Assembly (NCBI GenBank): GCA_033297205.1
Contig: MU859098.1
Span: 1 to 64,000 of the forward strand
From: Pseudoneurospora amorphoporcata
Taxonomy: Eukaryota; Ascomycota; Sordariomycetes; Sordariales; Sordariaceae
Length of the DNA: 64,000 nt
Direction: 5' to 3'
In this document: positions 31,987 to 43,085 of the stretch, in pieces
How positions within the stretch are numbered: position 1 is the stretch's first letter
How the letters are laid out: each line of letters starts with the position of its first letter
Program-made: the position numbers and the translations under genes
The notes under the pieces: generated by a model
What the model was told of the DNA's origin: nothing
Seen by the model: the letters and a program-made list of their open reading frames with translations, nothing else
The model's database searches: none

Positions 31987-34478
31987 GCGTACCTTCCACT
32001 TCCATTTCCCTCCCTTTCATTTCCTGTCTGATTCTCTCTTGCCTTAGTCGGTTCCAAAGATCTCCTCGCGCCTTCCACCCGTCGCCGATTGATTACACAA
32101 CCGAGATCTTTGAGCCCCAGAGCCTTCCACCACAAACCTGCTCTTCTCGACACGTTTCGTTCCATCCACCTCCGTTGACCGGTTCCGAGTCTGCCCCAGC
32201 GATATCCATCTTCGACCATCCGCCTCCCGCATTCTTCTTGGATCAATCAAGACTCGAAGACCACTCGACTTCAACATCACAAAGGAACGGCAGATCTCAA
32301 GCGGCGTGCGAGCTGAGCGCCAGGGGGATCTCACCGCACATGGAAGCGAGTGTCCAAGTGGCTTGCCGGTGTCGAGAATGTCGTCAAAATAGGCTCTGGT
32401 GTCGAAGTCGAGCCAAAATGGGTCCCGTCGGCGCCAAGGCCTTAACTGTAATTGGGCAAGCGAAGCTTTGTTTCTCAAGCCCCCTCCCCGGCATTTCATT
32501 CCAGCGCCAACAACCAATTACTAAGACCGACACCAACATTCCAATAGGACACCTAAATAGATGCGGCTCTAACATGTAAAAGTTGAAGATTCCTCACATC
32601 TAATGCCATGACCTCAATGTAGAAGAACGTCGATCAACACTTGTTCATGTCGCATTCTTGTTACCAATCCTTTCAGTTTCATAGCGGCTTCCATCGGTGC
32701 GGCGAAGGTGCCCCTGCCTCAGGTGCCTACCATTCAGTGTCCAGGTCAATATTTGCACCTTCCTCATTCTGCAATGTTGGTCCTACACTAGCAGGCTTGG
32801 CACCTCTACGGTGGGCTTTTGGCGGCGGCTGGGCGTTTGCGCAAGTCGGTCCACCAACTCACCCCCGCCAAGAGCTGGGCAAGTCTTGTTCTCCTGCCTC
32901 ATCTTGAAAATCAAGCCGTCTGGGCAAGGCATGCCCCTGGGCTGGCTGGGCACATGTCAATCCCGTATTGACTTTTGGCTTCTGTGGCGCTGCCCGGCTT
33001 GGTAACCTTACTGTATATAACAAATTCCTGGTTGTTGACGGTTCTGGTTCTTGTAATGTTGTGGGGTTGTTGGTGTTCGTGTTGGGCGAGGAACCGAGTT
33101 TGGTGCTCGGTCGTGGCATGTCATTCAGGGTCAGGGCTGTGCAGGTTTTTATGGCTGCCAGATCTGCCTTGGCCACACGACAACCGAGACCATGCTTGTG
33201 GTGACCGAACTCAGCAAGACATTTTCAATCGCGGTCTTGTCTCGGCTTGCTCAGCCATTGACTTTTTGGAACACCGAGAAGAATTCGCAAGCTGAAGAAT
33301 GGAAAGGATTCGGTGTCGCTGATCCCTTCTCCGCACTCCCCAAATGCCCCATGTTTCCGTGTCCCTGGTGGAAAACATTAGCGGCCTCTGTCAATCCTTC
33401 AATCCCGATGTTAGTACTTCTTTGCTTACCTTACCTCTACGCCACCCACAGATAACAGCAACAACCCACAGTCAGGCCGGATTGCTATCAATGTCAAGTT
33501 ATCAGGATGTCTCTATGATTATCAGCCAACACCTTGGTGACATTCCCCCGGAGCCACGATATGACAACGAGACAGACCCGTCACACACAAATGGCAGGTT
33601 GAGGTTACACTGGCTGGCTACCTTGGTTGCACCCTTTCATTGCCTTCGGTCGCTGAAAGAAGCTAGTGGGGCCGCCGTTATGCATGATGCCATTCCAGCT
33701 GTTGGTCCTTTCTGACCATTCAGTGTTGAGCAGTGCCAATCCCTCGCGTGCTCACGGTTGGTGTTCTGCAATTGCACTCTGTTCATCTCTTTCCCTTTCT
33801 GGCTGCTTGCCCCATGATTTGGAGGTCAGGGTTGGGGTTGACTATGAGAGAACCTTCCTCCTCACCTTGGTCCCTTGTTTGTCTCCCCCGCACAGGACTT
33901 GGGACGATGCAACGTTCTTCTCGCAAGGCATTGGAGATTCAGCCACCCGCCGCACTCGTGTCTCCCATTCGCTCACCGAGTTGGTCTCTCTTTCTTCATC
34001 TTTCGAATTCGGTGCAGTGTAACTAGTGCAACACAGGAAAAGAGAGCCGCCTCATTCAGCTATCCACCCACTTGGTCACCCCCTCCCTCCCCCATCTTCC
34101 ATGCGACGATATGGACAAATGGAGTTCGTCTTATCTGCCCGGATAACCCCAAGCGGCGGCCCAGGTCGGTATATGCTTATATGGATTGGAACCCGGGTCT
34201 CGTGCCTTCCCCATGTGAGCTTCTCGGCCGATGATTATAAGTTCCAACCTCTTCCCGCGTTTCCATGGTCGTCGTCACTTCCTCGGTCTAGAATCTCATT
34301 CTCCCTTCTATCACGCGCCTCTCACGTCCCTGGTTCTTCCGGGTTCCTCAACGGACGGACCTGAACTTGGCCGGATCCCCCCTTCCCCTTGACATATATC
34401 CATCCCCCTCGGTTCTCAGGTTACCTAAGTCAATCGTCACAACCAGGTCGGAAATAGCATCGATAGAGTTGGCCCACC
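31987..34478. other. Long intergenic region upstream of the permease
   Basis: Many overlapping plus-strand ORFs (60-260 codons) occur, none with recognisable or consistent protein character. The last kilobase is C/T-rich, in keeping with a long promoter and 5' leader. No RNA gene or transposon end was found. Confidence 0.5.
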
Positions 34479-36226
34479 ATGGCCTCCAAACTCAACGTCT
34501 TCAAGTCCAAGAGCGACGAAAAGACCGCACCAGCATACGACCAAGGCGATGAGTTCGAACGCGGTGCCGTTAGTTACAGCAGCGAAAATGGACGAGTTGA
34601 CGACGACGGCGAGAGCGCGGGCCCCGATGATCTCCATCGTGGCATGAAGCCGCGCCAGTTGAGTAGGTCTCGGAACCTTCATCCAGCATGCCACACTGGT
34701 TGCTAACATGGGTTGTGTCCAGACATGATGGCCATCGCTGGCGCCATTGGCACCGGTCTCATCATCGGTACCGGCACTTCGCTAAAACTCGGACCCGGCT
34801 CGCTGCTCATCGGATACATCATCATGGGAGTCATCGTCTACATCGTCATGGTTGCACTCGGCGAGATGGGCGCATGGCTGCCGCACAAAAAGTCCTTCTC
34901 CGGTTACGCTTCGCGCTTCGTCGATCCTGCCTTTGGTTTCGCTACCGGCTGGAACTACTTTTTCAAATATGTGATTGTGCTGCCCAACAACCTGACGGCC
35001 ACGGGTATCATTCTGCAATATTGGAAACCGGATATCAACGTGTCTGTGTGGATCACGGTCTTTGGAGTCGCGATTATTGCTGTCAACGTACGTTTCTCCC
35101 TCCCCCAAGATGGATGGATGGACACGAAGCTAACCAATAACAGCTCATACACGTCGCTTTCTTTGGCGAAGCAGAGTTCTGGATGTCCCTCGTCAAAGCC
35201 CTCGTCATCGTCATGCTCATCCTCCTCTGCTTCATCATCGCCCTCGGCGGCGGTCCCAACCACGTGCGCACCGGCTTCCGATTCTGGCGCGACCCCGGTG
35301 CCTTTGCCCAGTATTCCGCTTCCGCGGGCGACGACAAGGTTGTCATCCAGGGCGCCACCGGCCGTTTCTTGAGTGTCTGGGCTTGCATGGTCCAGGCTAC
35401 CTTTGCCTACCTCGGCACCGAGCTCGTCGGCGTCGCTTTCGGCGAGACCCCCAACCCGCGCAAGAACGTTCCCCGCGCCGTCACCCAGACGCTCATGCGT
35501 ATCGTGTTCTTCTACATTGGCGGTATCATCGTCCTGGGCATGGCGGTCAAGTACACCGACCCTCTGCTTGGCGCTGTCAAGAAGACCAGCGGCTTGGCTT
35601 CCCCCTTTGTCATCGCGGCCAAGAACGCCGGTATCAACAAGCTCGACGATGCGGTTAACGGACTGTTGCTCATCTTCACCGTGTCGGCCGCCAACTCGGA
35701 CATCTACCTCGCTTCTCGTACCGTGTGGGCTCTGGCCAAGGACAGACAGGCGCCGGCGATCATGATGAAGACCAACAAGCGCGGCGTGCCCATCCCGGCC
35801 GTCATCCTTTCGTCGCTGTTCATTCTCCTGGGGTACATGAACGCCACCAAGGGATCGGCGCAGGTGTTTGGCTACTTTGTTTCTCTCGTGACGGTCTTTG
35901 GTGCCCTCAACTGGGTCGCCATTCTGGTTTCGTACCTCTTCATGATCAAGGCCATGAAGGTCCAGGGTGTCCCGCGCGAGGCTATGCCGTACAGGAATAT
36001 CTTGTTGCCGTGGGGCGCGCCGATTGCGCTTTTCTTGACGATCTTGATCATTATCTTTAACGGCTATGGCGCGTTTTTCCCTCATTTCCAGGTGGACAAG
36101 TTCTTGACGAGCTACATCGGTATTCCCGTGTTTTTGATCAATATCTTGTGGTGGAAGTTGTTGAAGAAGACGAAGAGGGTCAGGCCGGAGGATGCGGATT
36201 TGGTTACGGGGAGGAGGTCGTTTTAA
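34479..36226 (+). CDS. Amino-acid permease, APC/YAT family (Dip5-like)
   Basis: Three exons (34479-34662, 34723-35087, 35144-36226) with 60- and 56-nt introns and CTAAC branch sites give 543 residues. After an acidic cytosolic N-terminus, DDLHRGMKPRQLNMMAIAGA leads into TM1, with the helix-break motif GAIGTGLIIGTGTSLKLGPG typical of fungal amino-acid permeases. About 12 hydrophobic segments follow. SFSGYASRFVDPAFGFATGW, LGTELVGVAFGETPNPRKNV and VSAANSDIYLASRTVWALAK are family signatures. Known role: proton-coupled uptake of amino acids across the plasma membrane. The overall pattern resembles the dicarboxylic/general permease branch, but specificity is inference. The C-terminus is short and basic (KKTKRVRPEDADLVTGRRSF). 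Confidence 0.93.
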
Positions 36227-37122
36227 CCCCCGAGCCGGCCGGGGTAAGGATGCATTGAGCGTTGCGATGTCTTTCCAAGAAGAAGAAGAGACGAGGTGTT
36301 GTAGATACCCATGAATGAAGATGCATATGGTTGTCATTCCTACTCATAACCTTGACCAACCGCCATTTGGCGTCGTGCTTCCAAGCTGAAGATCCTTGTC
36401 GTGAAAAGCGGCTTCTATTCTGTCGGCGAACCCGAACCTCGAAAGCTTTGAAGCTGGCACTTGAACAAGATCATCTTTGCTTGCAAACGGACTCCCATTA
36501 GTCAGGATCAAACCCTCGGTGGTTTTTTGTTTCTTGGTGTTCGAACCAGTTGTTGTGCATGGGCAAGTTGCTGTGTCATAACCCGAGTTCCACAGACCAC
36601 AGCACCTAAAAGCATTGAGGGATTTTCCCTGCGCTAACCCTGACCCTTATCCACATTCCCCGCATGTCTCCTGGAGTCGCAACTTTTTTTCGACGTCGTG
36701 CAAGTTGAACCTCGTTTGAACCCGTACCCTGAAATTTGACCTCATCTTCAAAACCCGCGAGGTCTCAGGACATTACTTGATGAGTTGAAAGTATCCAATC
36801 GTTTGGCGCGTGTTACTCACCGGTCCTCTGATCTGCATTTCTGCACGTTATCTTATCTCCCCGCATTGCGTCATCTTCCGTCTTTCAGCTTCCGTCCGGC
36901 GCTGCCCAACCGATTCCGATCCCGCTCCCGTCTTTGTCCCGGCATCCCGGCACCCCCGAACTCGCATTACTACGGCTCTTGTTCACTTTCTCCCTCCGCC
37001 AAAACTCATCGCTTGATCACAACAACTCCCAAAATCACCACCCGATCACCCAATCGACACCAGGAGGGTCACATAGCCACAGTGCCACTGGGCCAGTCAT
37101 CATCAGCAGAATCACCATCAAA
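36227..37122. other. Intergenic, hydrolase upstream region
   Basis: No supported gene. The frame of the hydrolase is open upstream to 36934 but lacks conserved sequence there, so I treat 36934-37122 as leader. Confidence 0.55.
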
Positions 37123-38598
37123 ATGCCGCATCCTCACTATACAACGTTCGAAGCCTCAGACGGCGCCCTCCTAACCTTCAAATCCTCCCTCCCCATCGAG
37201 AACCCGGACCCAAGCTTCATTCCTACCTCCCCGATCCTCACCTTTTCCGGTCCAACGGGCACCAAAACCACGGCCACCGCCCCGACCGGCACTACCGACG
37301 ACAAGGATAGTGGCAGTGGTAATAGCACCAGTGGTGGCACAGCAGCCGGCACAGAAGCCGCCAACCGCCTTCGAAGAGCCTCCAAAGCCTCGGTCATCGC
37401 AGAGGAAGGACCCAACTACTCCCGCCTCATCTTGCTGCTTCATGGCTTTTCCGGTTCAAGCGAGTACTTTGATCGCAACTTTGACGAGCTGGCCAAGAAC
37501 CACTGGGTGGTAGCGTGGGATATGCGCGGGCATGGGAAATCCGGACTGCGGAAGAAGAAGAAGAGGAAGCCGAGGGCGGGGGCGGGGGTGGATGACGACG
37601 ACGCCGAGGAGGATGAGGAAGAGGAGGAGGGAAAGGAAGAGGAGAACCAAGACGCCAGGAAGAGAGACGCCGGGAAGAGAGATGAAGGGACTGAAGGCCA
37701 AAAGAAAAAGGTGAAGCTGGACGACTCGGCCGAAGGGGCAAAGAAAGGAAGAACCCCCCCCGGACACAACAACAACAACAGGAAGAAGAAGAAGGAGAAA
37801 TACGACACCTACACAGGCGGGTACCACGTCGCCCGCCTAGCCGTCGACCTCAAGAACATGCTCGATTTCATCAAGACCTCCCGTCTGGGACCTGGACCTG
37901 GAGCCGGCAACAACAACAACAACCACTCTGGTAATCCCCAGCCACAGCAGCCACCGCTGGAAATAGTAGCCATCGGGTGTTCCATCGGCGCCGCCATCCT
38001 CTGGACCTACATTGAGCTTTTTACCGATAGCGATTTCAGCGGCTTCATCTTCGTCGACCAAGCCCCCTTACAAGACCGTTCCCCTTTCGGTGGCTGGGAC
38101 GCCACCAAGTCCCACAAGGGATGCTACGACGAGCGCACCATGCTAGCCGCTCAGGCAGCTTGGAACTTGTCTTCTTCCCAGCGGCACTCCACTCACCTCG
38201 CTCTCGTGCAAGAATGCTTGGGGTATCGATACCACCCTTTGGCGACCGACACCATCACCCTCCAACAACGGCTATCGGACGAGGAATTTTTTACTAGAAT
38301 CTCGGCGCAGTGTCCCTCGGGGGAATGGCTGGCCAGGTTGATAGCTGATCACACGAGGTATGATCATCGGGAGGCGTGCGAGGGGATCACGTGCCCGGTG
38401 CTGGTCATGGGCGGGAGGAGGAGCGGGTGTTTCAGCTTGGAGGGGATGGAGGAGGTTGTGAAGAGGGCTAGGAAGGGGGCGGGGAATGAGAAAGCGGAGG
38501 TTAGTTGGTTTGAGAGTGGGCATTGGCTGTTTTGGGAGGAGGCCGACAAGTTTAATGGGGAGGTTTTGGAGTTTGTGAGGAGGTGTTGGAGTGAGTGA
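37123..38598 (+). CDS. Alpha/beta-hydrolase with large charged insertion
   Basis: Single exon, 491 residues from the ATG at 37123 (context AAAATGCCG). Core features: oxyanion loop LLLHGFSGSSEYFDRNF near residue 105, VVAWDMRGHGKSG near 130-142, nucleophile elbow GCSIG with Ser287, and a late His467 in SGHWLFWEEADKF. After GHGKSGL an insertion of about 85 residues (142-226) is almost wholly Lys/Arg/Asp/Glu and polar, then YDTYTGGYHVARLAVDLKNM resumes the fold. The place where the catalytic acid usually sits (after CPVLVMGG) reads RRSGCFS, with no Asp or Glu, so the third triad member is uncertain. The family includes epoxide hydrolases, esterases and peptidases; the substrate is unknown. The N-terminal 90 residues are Thr/Ser/Gly-rich. 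Confidence 0.85.
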   Translation: MPHPHYTTFEASDGALLTFKSSLPIENPDPSFIPTSPILTFSGPTGTKTTATAPTGTTDDKDSGSGNSTSGGTAAGTEAANRLRRASKASVIAEEGPNYSRLILLLHGFSGSSEYFDRNFDELAKNHWVVAWDMRGHGKSGLRKKKKRKPRAGAGVDDDDAEEDEEEEEGKEEENQDARKRDAGKRDEGTEGQKKKVKLDDSAEGAKKGRTPPGHNNNNRKKKKEKYDTYTGGYHVARLAVDLKNMLDFIKTSRLGPGPGAGNNNNNHSGNPQPQQPPLEIVAIGCSIGAAILWTYIELFTDSDFSGFIFVDQAPLQDRSPFGGWDATKSHKGCYDERTMLAAQAAWNLSSSQRHSTHLALVQECLGYRYHPLATDTITLQQRLSDEEFFTRISAQCPSGEWLARLIADHTRYDHREACEGITCPVLVMGGRRSGCFSLEGMEEVVKRARKGAGNEKAEVSWFESGHWLFWEEADKFNGEVLEFVRRCWSE

Positions 38599-39679
38599 GT
38601 AGACGAAGGGGAGGGATTGGGGAATGAAGGGAGGTGCGGTTGGAGCGAGATGGTGTAGGATGGATAGGGGTGGAGATGTAATGGAGAACGAGAAAGAGAC
38701 CCGACGGTGAGGTGAGGGCGGGATGGACATGATAAGCGATGAGTCGGTTGATACCTACAACTGGCTGGCTGTTTATACACCAGAGAAGAGATTCGTCGAG
38801 TATTTATTACAAGCCCTTGAACCCTAGAATACCTACTACTACTAGGTAGCGATCGAGGCACTACGTATCGATTGGCGAGCATTGGTGAGCAGGGGACAAA
38901 ACGCCGAGAGGTCCCGTCGTTAAGGTAACGCCGAATGTGGTTGACCAATTTAAGTGGGCTGGAGAAACGCCATTGTGTCTGAAACAACGCGGAAAGTCGG
39001 CTTATGAATGAGGATTCTTGGCTGATGAATGGTACACAAAAGGTTGTTGCAGGGAAGAGAAAGAACAAAGGGCTCGTCTACATCTGAATTGGAGGGAGAG
39101 AGAGGAAAGAGAGAGGGACGACGGGAATTGTCCATCAAGGTACCCCGTACCCCGCCGTTATCGTTATCGCTTGGGAACGTGGAGCCCTTAATAGCAGTCC
39201 CAACCAGGACCTGATTGCACGGCCCCGACAGTTGTCATAGCGCCTCCAGTGCATCTGCCCCTCATCCGATCACGTCAATCCTTCCCGCCCTTTTTTTTTT
39301 TATTTTTTTTTTTTATTTTTTTATTTTTTTTATTCTCGGCTTCAACTCTTCCCATTCAACATCAGCTTTGGCGATCGTCATCTACCACGACACTTCGAGA
39401 AAATGAGTCCGATACCGAAAACGATACACCCGCCGACACCATGGCCGATGTGAGAGATGCGGCGCGTTGGGCTAGCCAACCCCATCTATCAGACGGGAGG
39501 CGCAGCTATTGACGCCAGCCGCGGCCGCGCTCGGCGCTGCCAACAATCAAGATTCGCGCTGCGACGCCGTCAGCTTCACGTGCATATAACAAACATCTGG
39601 GGATGATGGGCTTACAAAACAGACATTGAACTTTTCAAGAGCTCGAAACCCTCCGTATTCCCCTACACCGCTACCAATA
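38599..39679. other. Intergenic with T-rich tract
   Basis: No supported gene. A T-rich tract broken by single A residues spans about 39290-39333 and lies about 350 bp upstream of the HET gene. A 234-codon minus ORF here overlaps the hydrolase end and looks like chance. Confidence 0.6.
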
Positions 39680-41728
39680 ATGGCTTCTGCCCTCTGCCAT
39701 AAGTGCTCGACCCTGCGCTTCTATGACCTCTTCAACGATGATGTCGTCTTCCACCCAGACCTCAACGCCCTCGTCCAATCAGCCAAAAAGTGCGAGGGCT
39801 GCAACTTGTGGTGGACTCAGGTTCAACGCGACTGCAGCAAAGAGGACATCGCAGCTTGTCTAGCAAAGAAGCTACCCGCCAACGCGATCAAGTCCAGCAA
39901 CAACGGCGATTTCAACATCTACCTTCGCGGAGAGTGGCATCCTGCAGGCACGGCCAGCGTCCCCGACCAGATCTGGCTCTCGTGCGGCGTTCTTGTCTCA
40001 GTCGTTGACCACGCTGCCACCAAGTTGCAAACCCATCTGGCCGTCTTTGCCGACCCTGCCACCCCAGCAGGCGCCTTGTTCGCGGGAAGGTACAGCACCA
40101 GTGCTCGCAACCCTGAATATTACGCCACGTTTGCAAAAGGGACATTGAAGGCTTGTCGCAACACACATGGAGTTTGCAATCAGGCCTCGCCGCCTGGCGC
40201 GAGACAGATGCCCACGAGGGTTATCGACGTTGGAGATCAAGCATTGCCAGCGGCAAAGAGAATCACTCGCATCGTCTTGACCAAGGACCTGAAGCAGCCG
40301 CAGCCATACACGGCTCTGTCCTATTGCTGGGGAAAAGGTACTCAAGCGAAGCTCAACGACGAGAACTTGGCCGAGTTTACCAAGATCCTTCCCGAATCCA
40401 AGCTCAGCAAAACCCATACCGAAGCTATTGACCTCACTCGCCTACTTGGGATTCGCTACCTCTGGATCGATGCCCTCTGCATCATCCAAGGGAACACAAA
40501 AGACTGGGAATCCGAGTCCAAGCGCATGGCCTCGGTCTACGGCAACGCCGAACTGACCATCATCGCCGGCCGATCTGCCGATAGTGGTCTGGGTTTTGTA
40601 ACAAACGACTACCCGACCACCAAAAAACTCCCGAAGCCGGTCCCCATGAAAGCTGGCCCCAATCCGCACACCGGCGATGGCCCGGATCTCGGGTCCGTCT
40701 ACCTGACAATCCAGCGCGGAAAATCCGTTGGGCCCGTAGATACCAGAGGCTGGTGCTTCCAAGAAGCCCTTCTTTCCAACCGCTCCCTCATTTTCGGGCA
40801 AGATCAGGTGGCGTACCAATGCCGCTCCCACACGCGGTACGAAGATGGGTGTGTAGATGTCGACACCAGCAAGCGGGAGCAATCCCTCACCTCCCTGAAT
40901 CCCGGCACCAAGCCCGAAGTACTGAGGAGATGGTATCAGATGCTCAACTCGTTTACTCCCCGCGCGTTGACAGAGCCGCACGACATCTTTCCTTGCATCG
41001 TTTCTGTTGCCATGATTACGCACGGCGTCCTGAAGGCAAGATACCTGGCTGGGATATGGGAATGCGATATGCCAAGGGGCTTGTTGTGGAAAAGCCGCTG
41101 GTCATATACCAGTCGCAGACACTTTCTGCCTATCGAGAAGCCCCTTGCGTCCCCGTTCACCAAACGTGCTGGCGAGACTCCAGGCAAGCCAGTCATTCGA
41201 GCACCATCATGGAGCTGGGCACATGTTACCGGGGAGGTATTCTGGGATACCAACCCTCGCATTGAGTCTAAATGGATCGATGCCAAGAATGTTCACATCG
41301 AACCGCGAGATCAACAGGGGTTGTGGACGACAGCAAAAGGAGTAGGAAATCCGGATGTGCTGTACATGTCGGCGCTGGAGCTGCAAATACGTGGCAAAGC
41401 CGTCCAAGTTCGCTGCACAAATGTGCTGAAGAAGAGAACGCCGTTGACACCTGAGGGCATCATGATGGAATCGATCAAGTCTACACCAAGCGCCAAACCG
41501 GCGCCGGCACCAACTGGAACAGCGAAACCCAACTATATCGCGCTTGGCTACTTTGACTTTCCCGGCGACCCAAGACCGCCAAACATTTGGTGCCTGCTGG
41601 TGGTCGTGCATGAGGGCCTATTGCTTACCCGCGATGGAAAGGGCAAGTTTCACCGCGTTGGGTGGTTTGCGGTACAGGATGGAAAGCAGTTCGATGGTGT
41701 CAAGGACATGGCCGTGGACTTGGTGTAG
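39680..41728 (+). CDS. HET-domain protein (heterokaryon-incompatibility type)
   Basis: Single exon, 682 residues from the ATG at 39680 (context AATAATGGC); an upstream in-frame ATG at 39626 would add 18 residues. The HET domain is clear at about residues 210-365: YTALSYCWGKGTQAKL, LTRLLGIRYLWIDALCIIQG, NTKDWESESKRMASVYGNAE, LTIIAGRSADSGLGF, then RGWCFQEALLSNRSLIFGQD. The N-terminus (ALCHKCSTLRFYDLFNDD) and a Cys pair resemble the N-terminal segment common to this large ascomycete family. Known role: some HET proteins trigger cell death when incompatible fungal strains fuse, and HET domains are TIR-like. Most family members, probably including this one, have no assigned partner. It lacks an obvious NACHT/WD or ankyrin C-terminus. 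Confidence 0.92.
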   Translation: MASALCHKCSTLRFYDLFNDDVVFHPDLNALVQSAKKCEGCNLWWTQVQRDCSKEDIAACLAKKLPANAIKSSNNGDFNIYLRGEWHPAGTASVPDQIWLSCGVLVSVVDHAATKLQTHLAVFADPATPAGALFAGRYSTSARNPEYYATFAKGTLKACRNTHGVCNQASPPGARQMPTRVIDVGDQALPAAKRITRIVLTKDLKQPQPYTALSYCWGKGTQAKLNDENLAEFTKILPESKLSKTHTEAIDLTRLLGIRYLWIDALCIIQGNTKDWESESKRMASVYGNAELTIIAGRSADSGLGFVTNDYPTTKKLPKPVPMKAGPNPHTGDGPDLGSVYLTIQRGKSVGPVDTRGWCFQEALLSNRSLIFGQDQVAYQCRSHTRYEDGCVDVDTSKREQSLTSLNPGTKPEVLRRWYQMLNSFTPRALTEPHDIFPCIVSVAMITHGVLKARYLAGIWECDMPRGLLWKSRWSYTSRRHFLPIEKPLASPFTKRAGETPGKPVIRAPSWSWAHVTGEVFWDTNPRIESKWIDAKNVHIEPRDQQGLWTTAKGVGNPDVLYMSALELQIRGKAVQVRCTNVLKKRTPLTPEGIMMESIKSTPSAKPAPAPTGTAKPNYIALGYFDFPGDPRPPNIWCLLVVVHEGLLLTRDGKGKFHRVGWFAVQDGKQFDGVKDMAVDLV

Positions 41729-43085
41729 AGTGCCGAGTACAGCTGTCCGTGAGCCGACTTATCGGACTGCTTTGCTGGGTCATTCATTGCCTGACAGAAC
41801 GGCGCCGTTACCGGTGTGCATGGCCGAATGGATTATTGTTCCCATTGTTATCAGATCGCGTTTTGCTTTATTTGTCTCTGCTTTTCCCAGTCAATTTGTC
41901 CTCTTCAGCAACATCCTTGATTGCGAGTTTTTTTTGCGACGAAGTTGGCATCCCGAAGCCTTCAAATTCGAGTATCGTCAAGTTGTCAATAGTGCGTTGA
42001 TGTCTGGCTGTTAGTGAATGGCCGCACACTCCACCTGTTTACTAACAGCAATACATGCAAATCAGGGTACCATGGCTTACTCCACTGGTGCAGAGTAAAA
42101 TTACCTATGGCCCATGGGATGCCAACTGTCATGCTGCCACGGTGCGGTGCATGTCTCCAATCTCACAATGCAGTTGCTCCAGTTGCAGGGTCGCTGTCGT
42201 TGCTACCAACGAAACACTTTCCGTCAACATCACAGGCTGATATCTTTTCAAATTGGGAACGTTGTACAACAAATGCAACCCCGTATGCCACCTGTATGCG
42301 GTGTACCCACCCGAACTGAGTCCCCTAGGGTTGCTCGCATGTGCGTGGGAGATGCATCTGCGTCCACATTGCAGTCCACGTGGGAGACCTCGATCGAGTT
42401 TGGGATAGAATCCCGGGACGGACCTGTAGGTTTTGGGTTGCGGCTTATTTTCTGAAACACTTTCAATTTCCCTTGCTGTGTTTCGGGGGCGTTTCGTTGC
42501 CGCCGGTGGACATTGGACCATGGAGTCGGGATAGTGTTGTTGTCTGGTTGCCTCACGATGGGTCTGTCCTTGAGATTTGCTGACGCTCTCTTATTTTATC
42601 TGATGAGAGTTAAACAACCCTTGTGTGTTATCCTGCCCTCTTCCTCCCCGGATCTACGAGGTTTCAGCTTTTGACCTCAGCTATATCGTCTCCTATATCC
42701 AGTCCTCAATCCAAAGGGTCACAGCCCTGGCCGCCGCCGTTACCCCGTACGAGTGTTTGATCCTCCGGTCGCCAAGTTGGTCGCATACGGAGGGGGACCC
42801 TTTGAAGGAAACAAGCAAATCCAAAACTCTAACAGACTCAGCAGGGATGCTTCCATCCCAAACAAACGTTTATTATCTGACTGGCGAATCGGAATATTGA
42901 GACGGCTTGGAACTCATCACCATCACAGTCACACCCCTTTTGTGCTTGCACCACCTGGACCTGGAACCACCACCCTTCTGGCACTGCCAATGTCATCACA
43001 CTGCACTACACTACAGGAAGCATCAGCACCAAGCACGCCGGCATAGCATAGCATAGCTAGCATCTGGCACCCAAGGACAACTGCC
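41729..43085. other. Intergenic, no supported gene
   Basis: Short overlapping ORFs only. A GCATA tandem repeat (about 43040-43058) lies just upstream of the next gene. Confidence 0.55.

Noticed and set aside
31785..32579. 264-codon plus ORF
   Set aside because: Composition-like Ser/Pro/Arg sequence overlapping the opposite-strand candidate; no domain or splice support.
34955..36337. 460-codon frame antisense to the permease
   Set aside because: Same GC3-driven shadow effect, rich in Asp/Arg/His/Gly, with no own splice or start context.
38364..39068. 234-codon minus ORF
   Set aside because: Largely complementary to the hydrolase 3' end and then to low-complexity flank; no conserved features.
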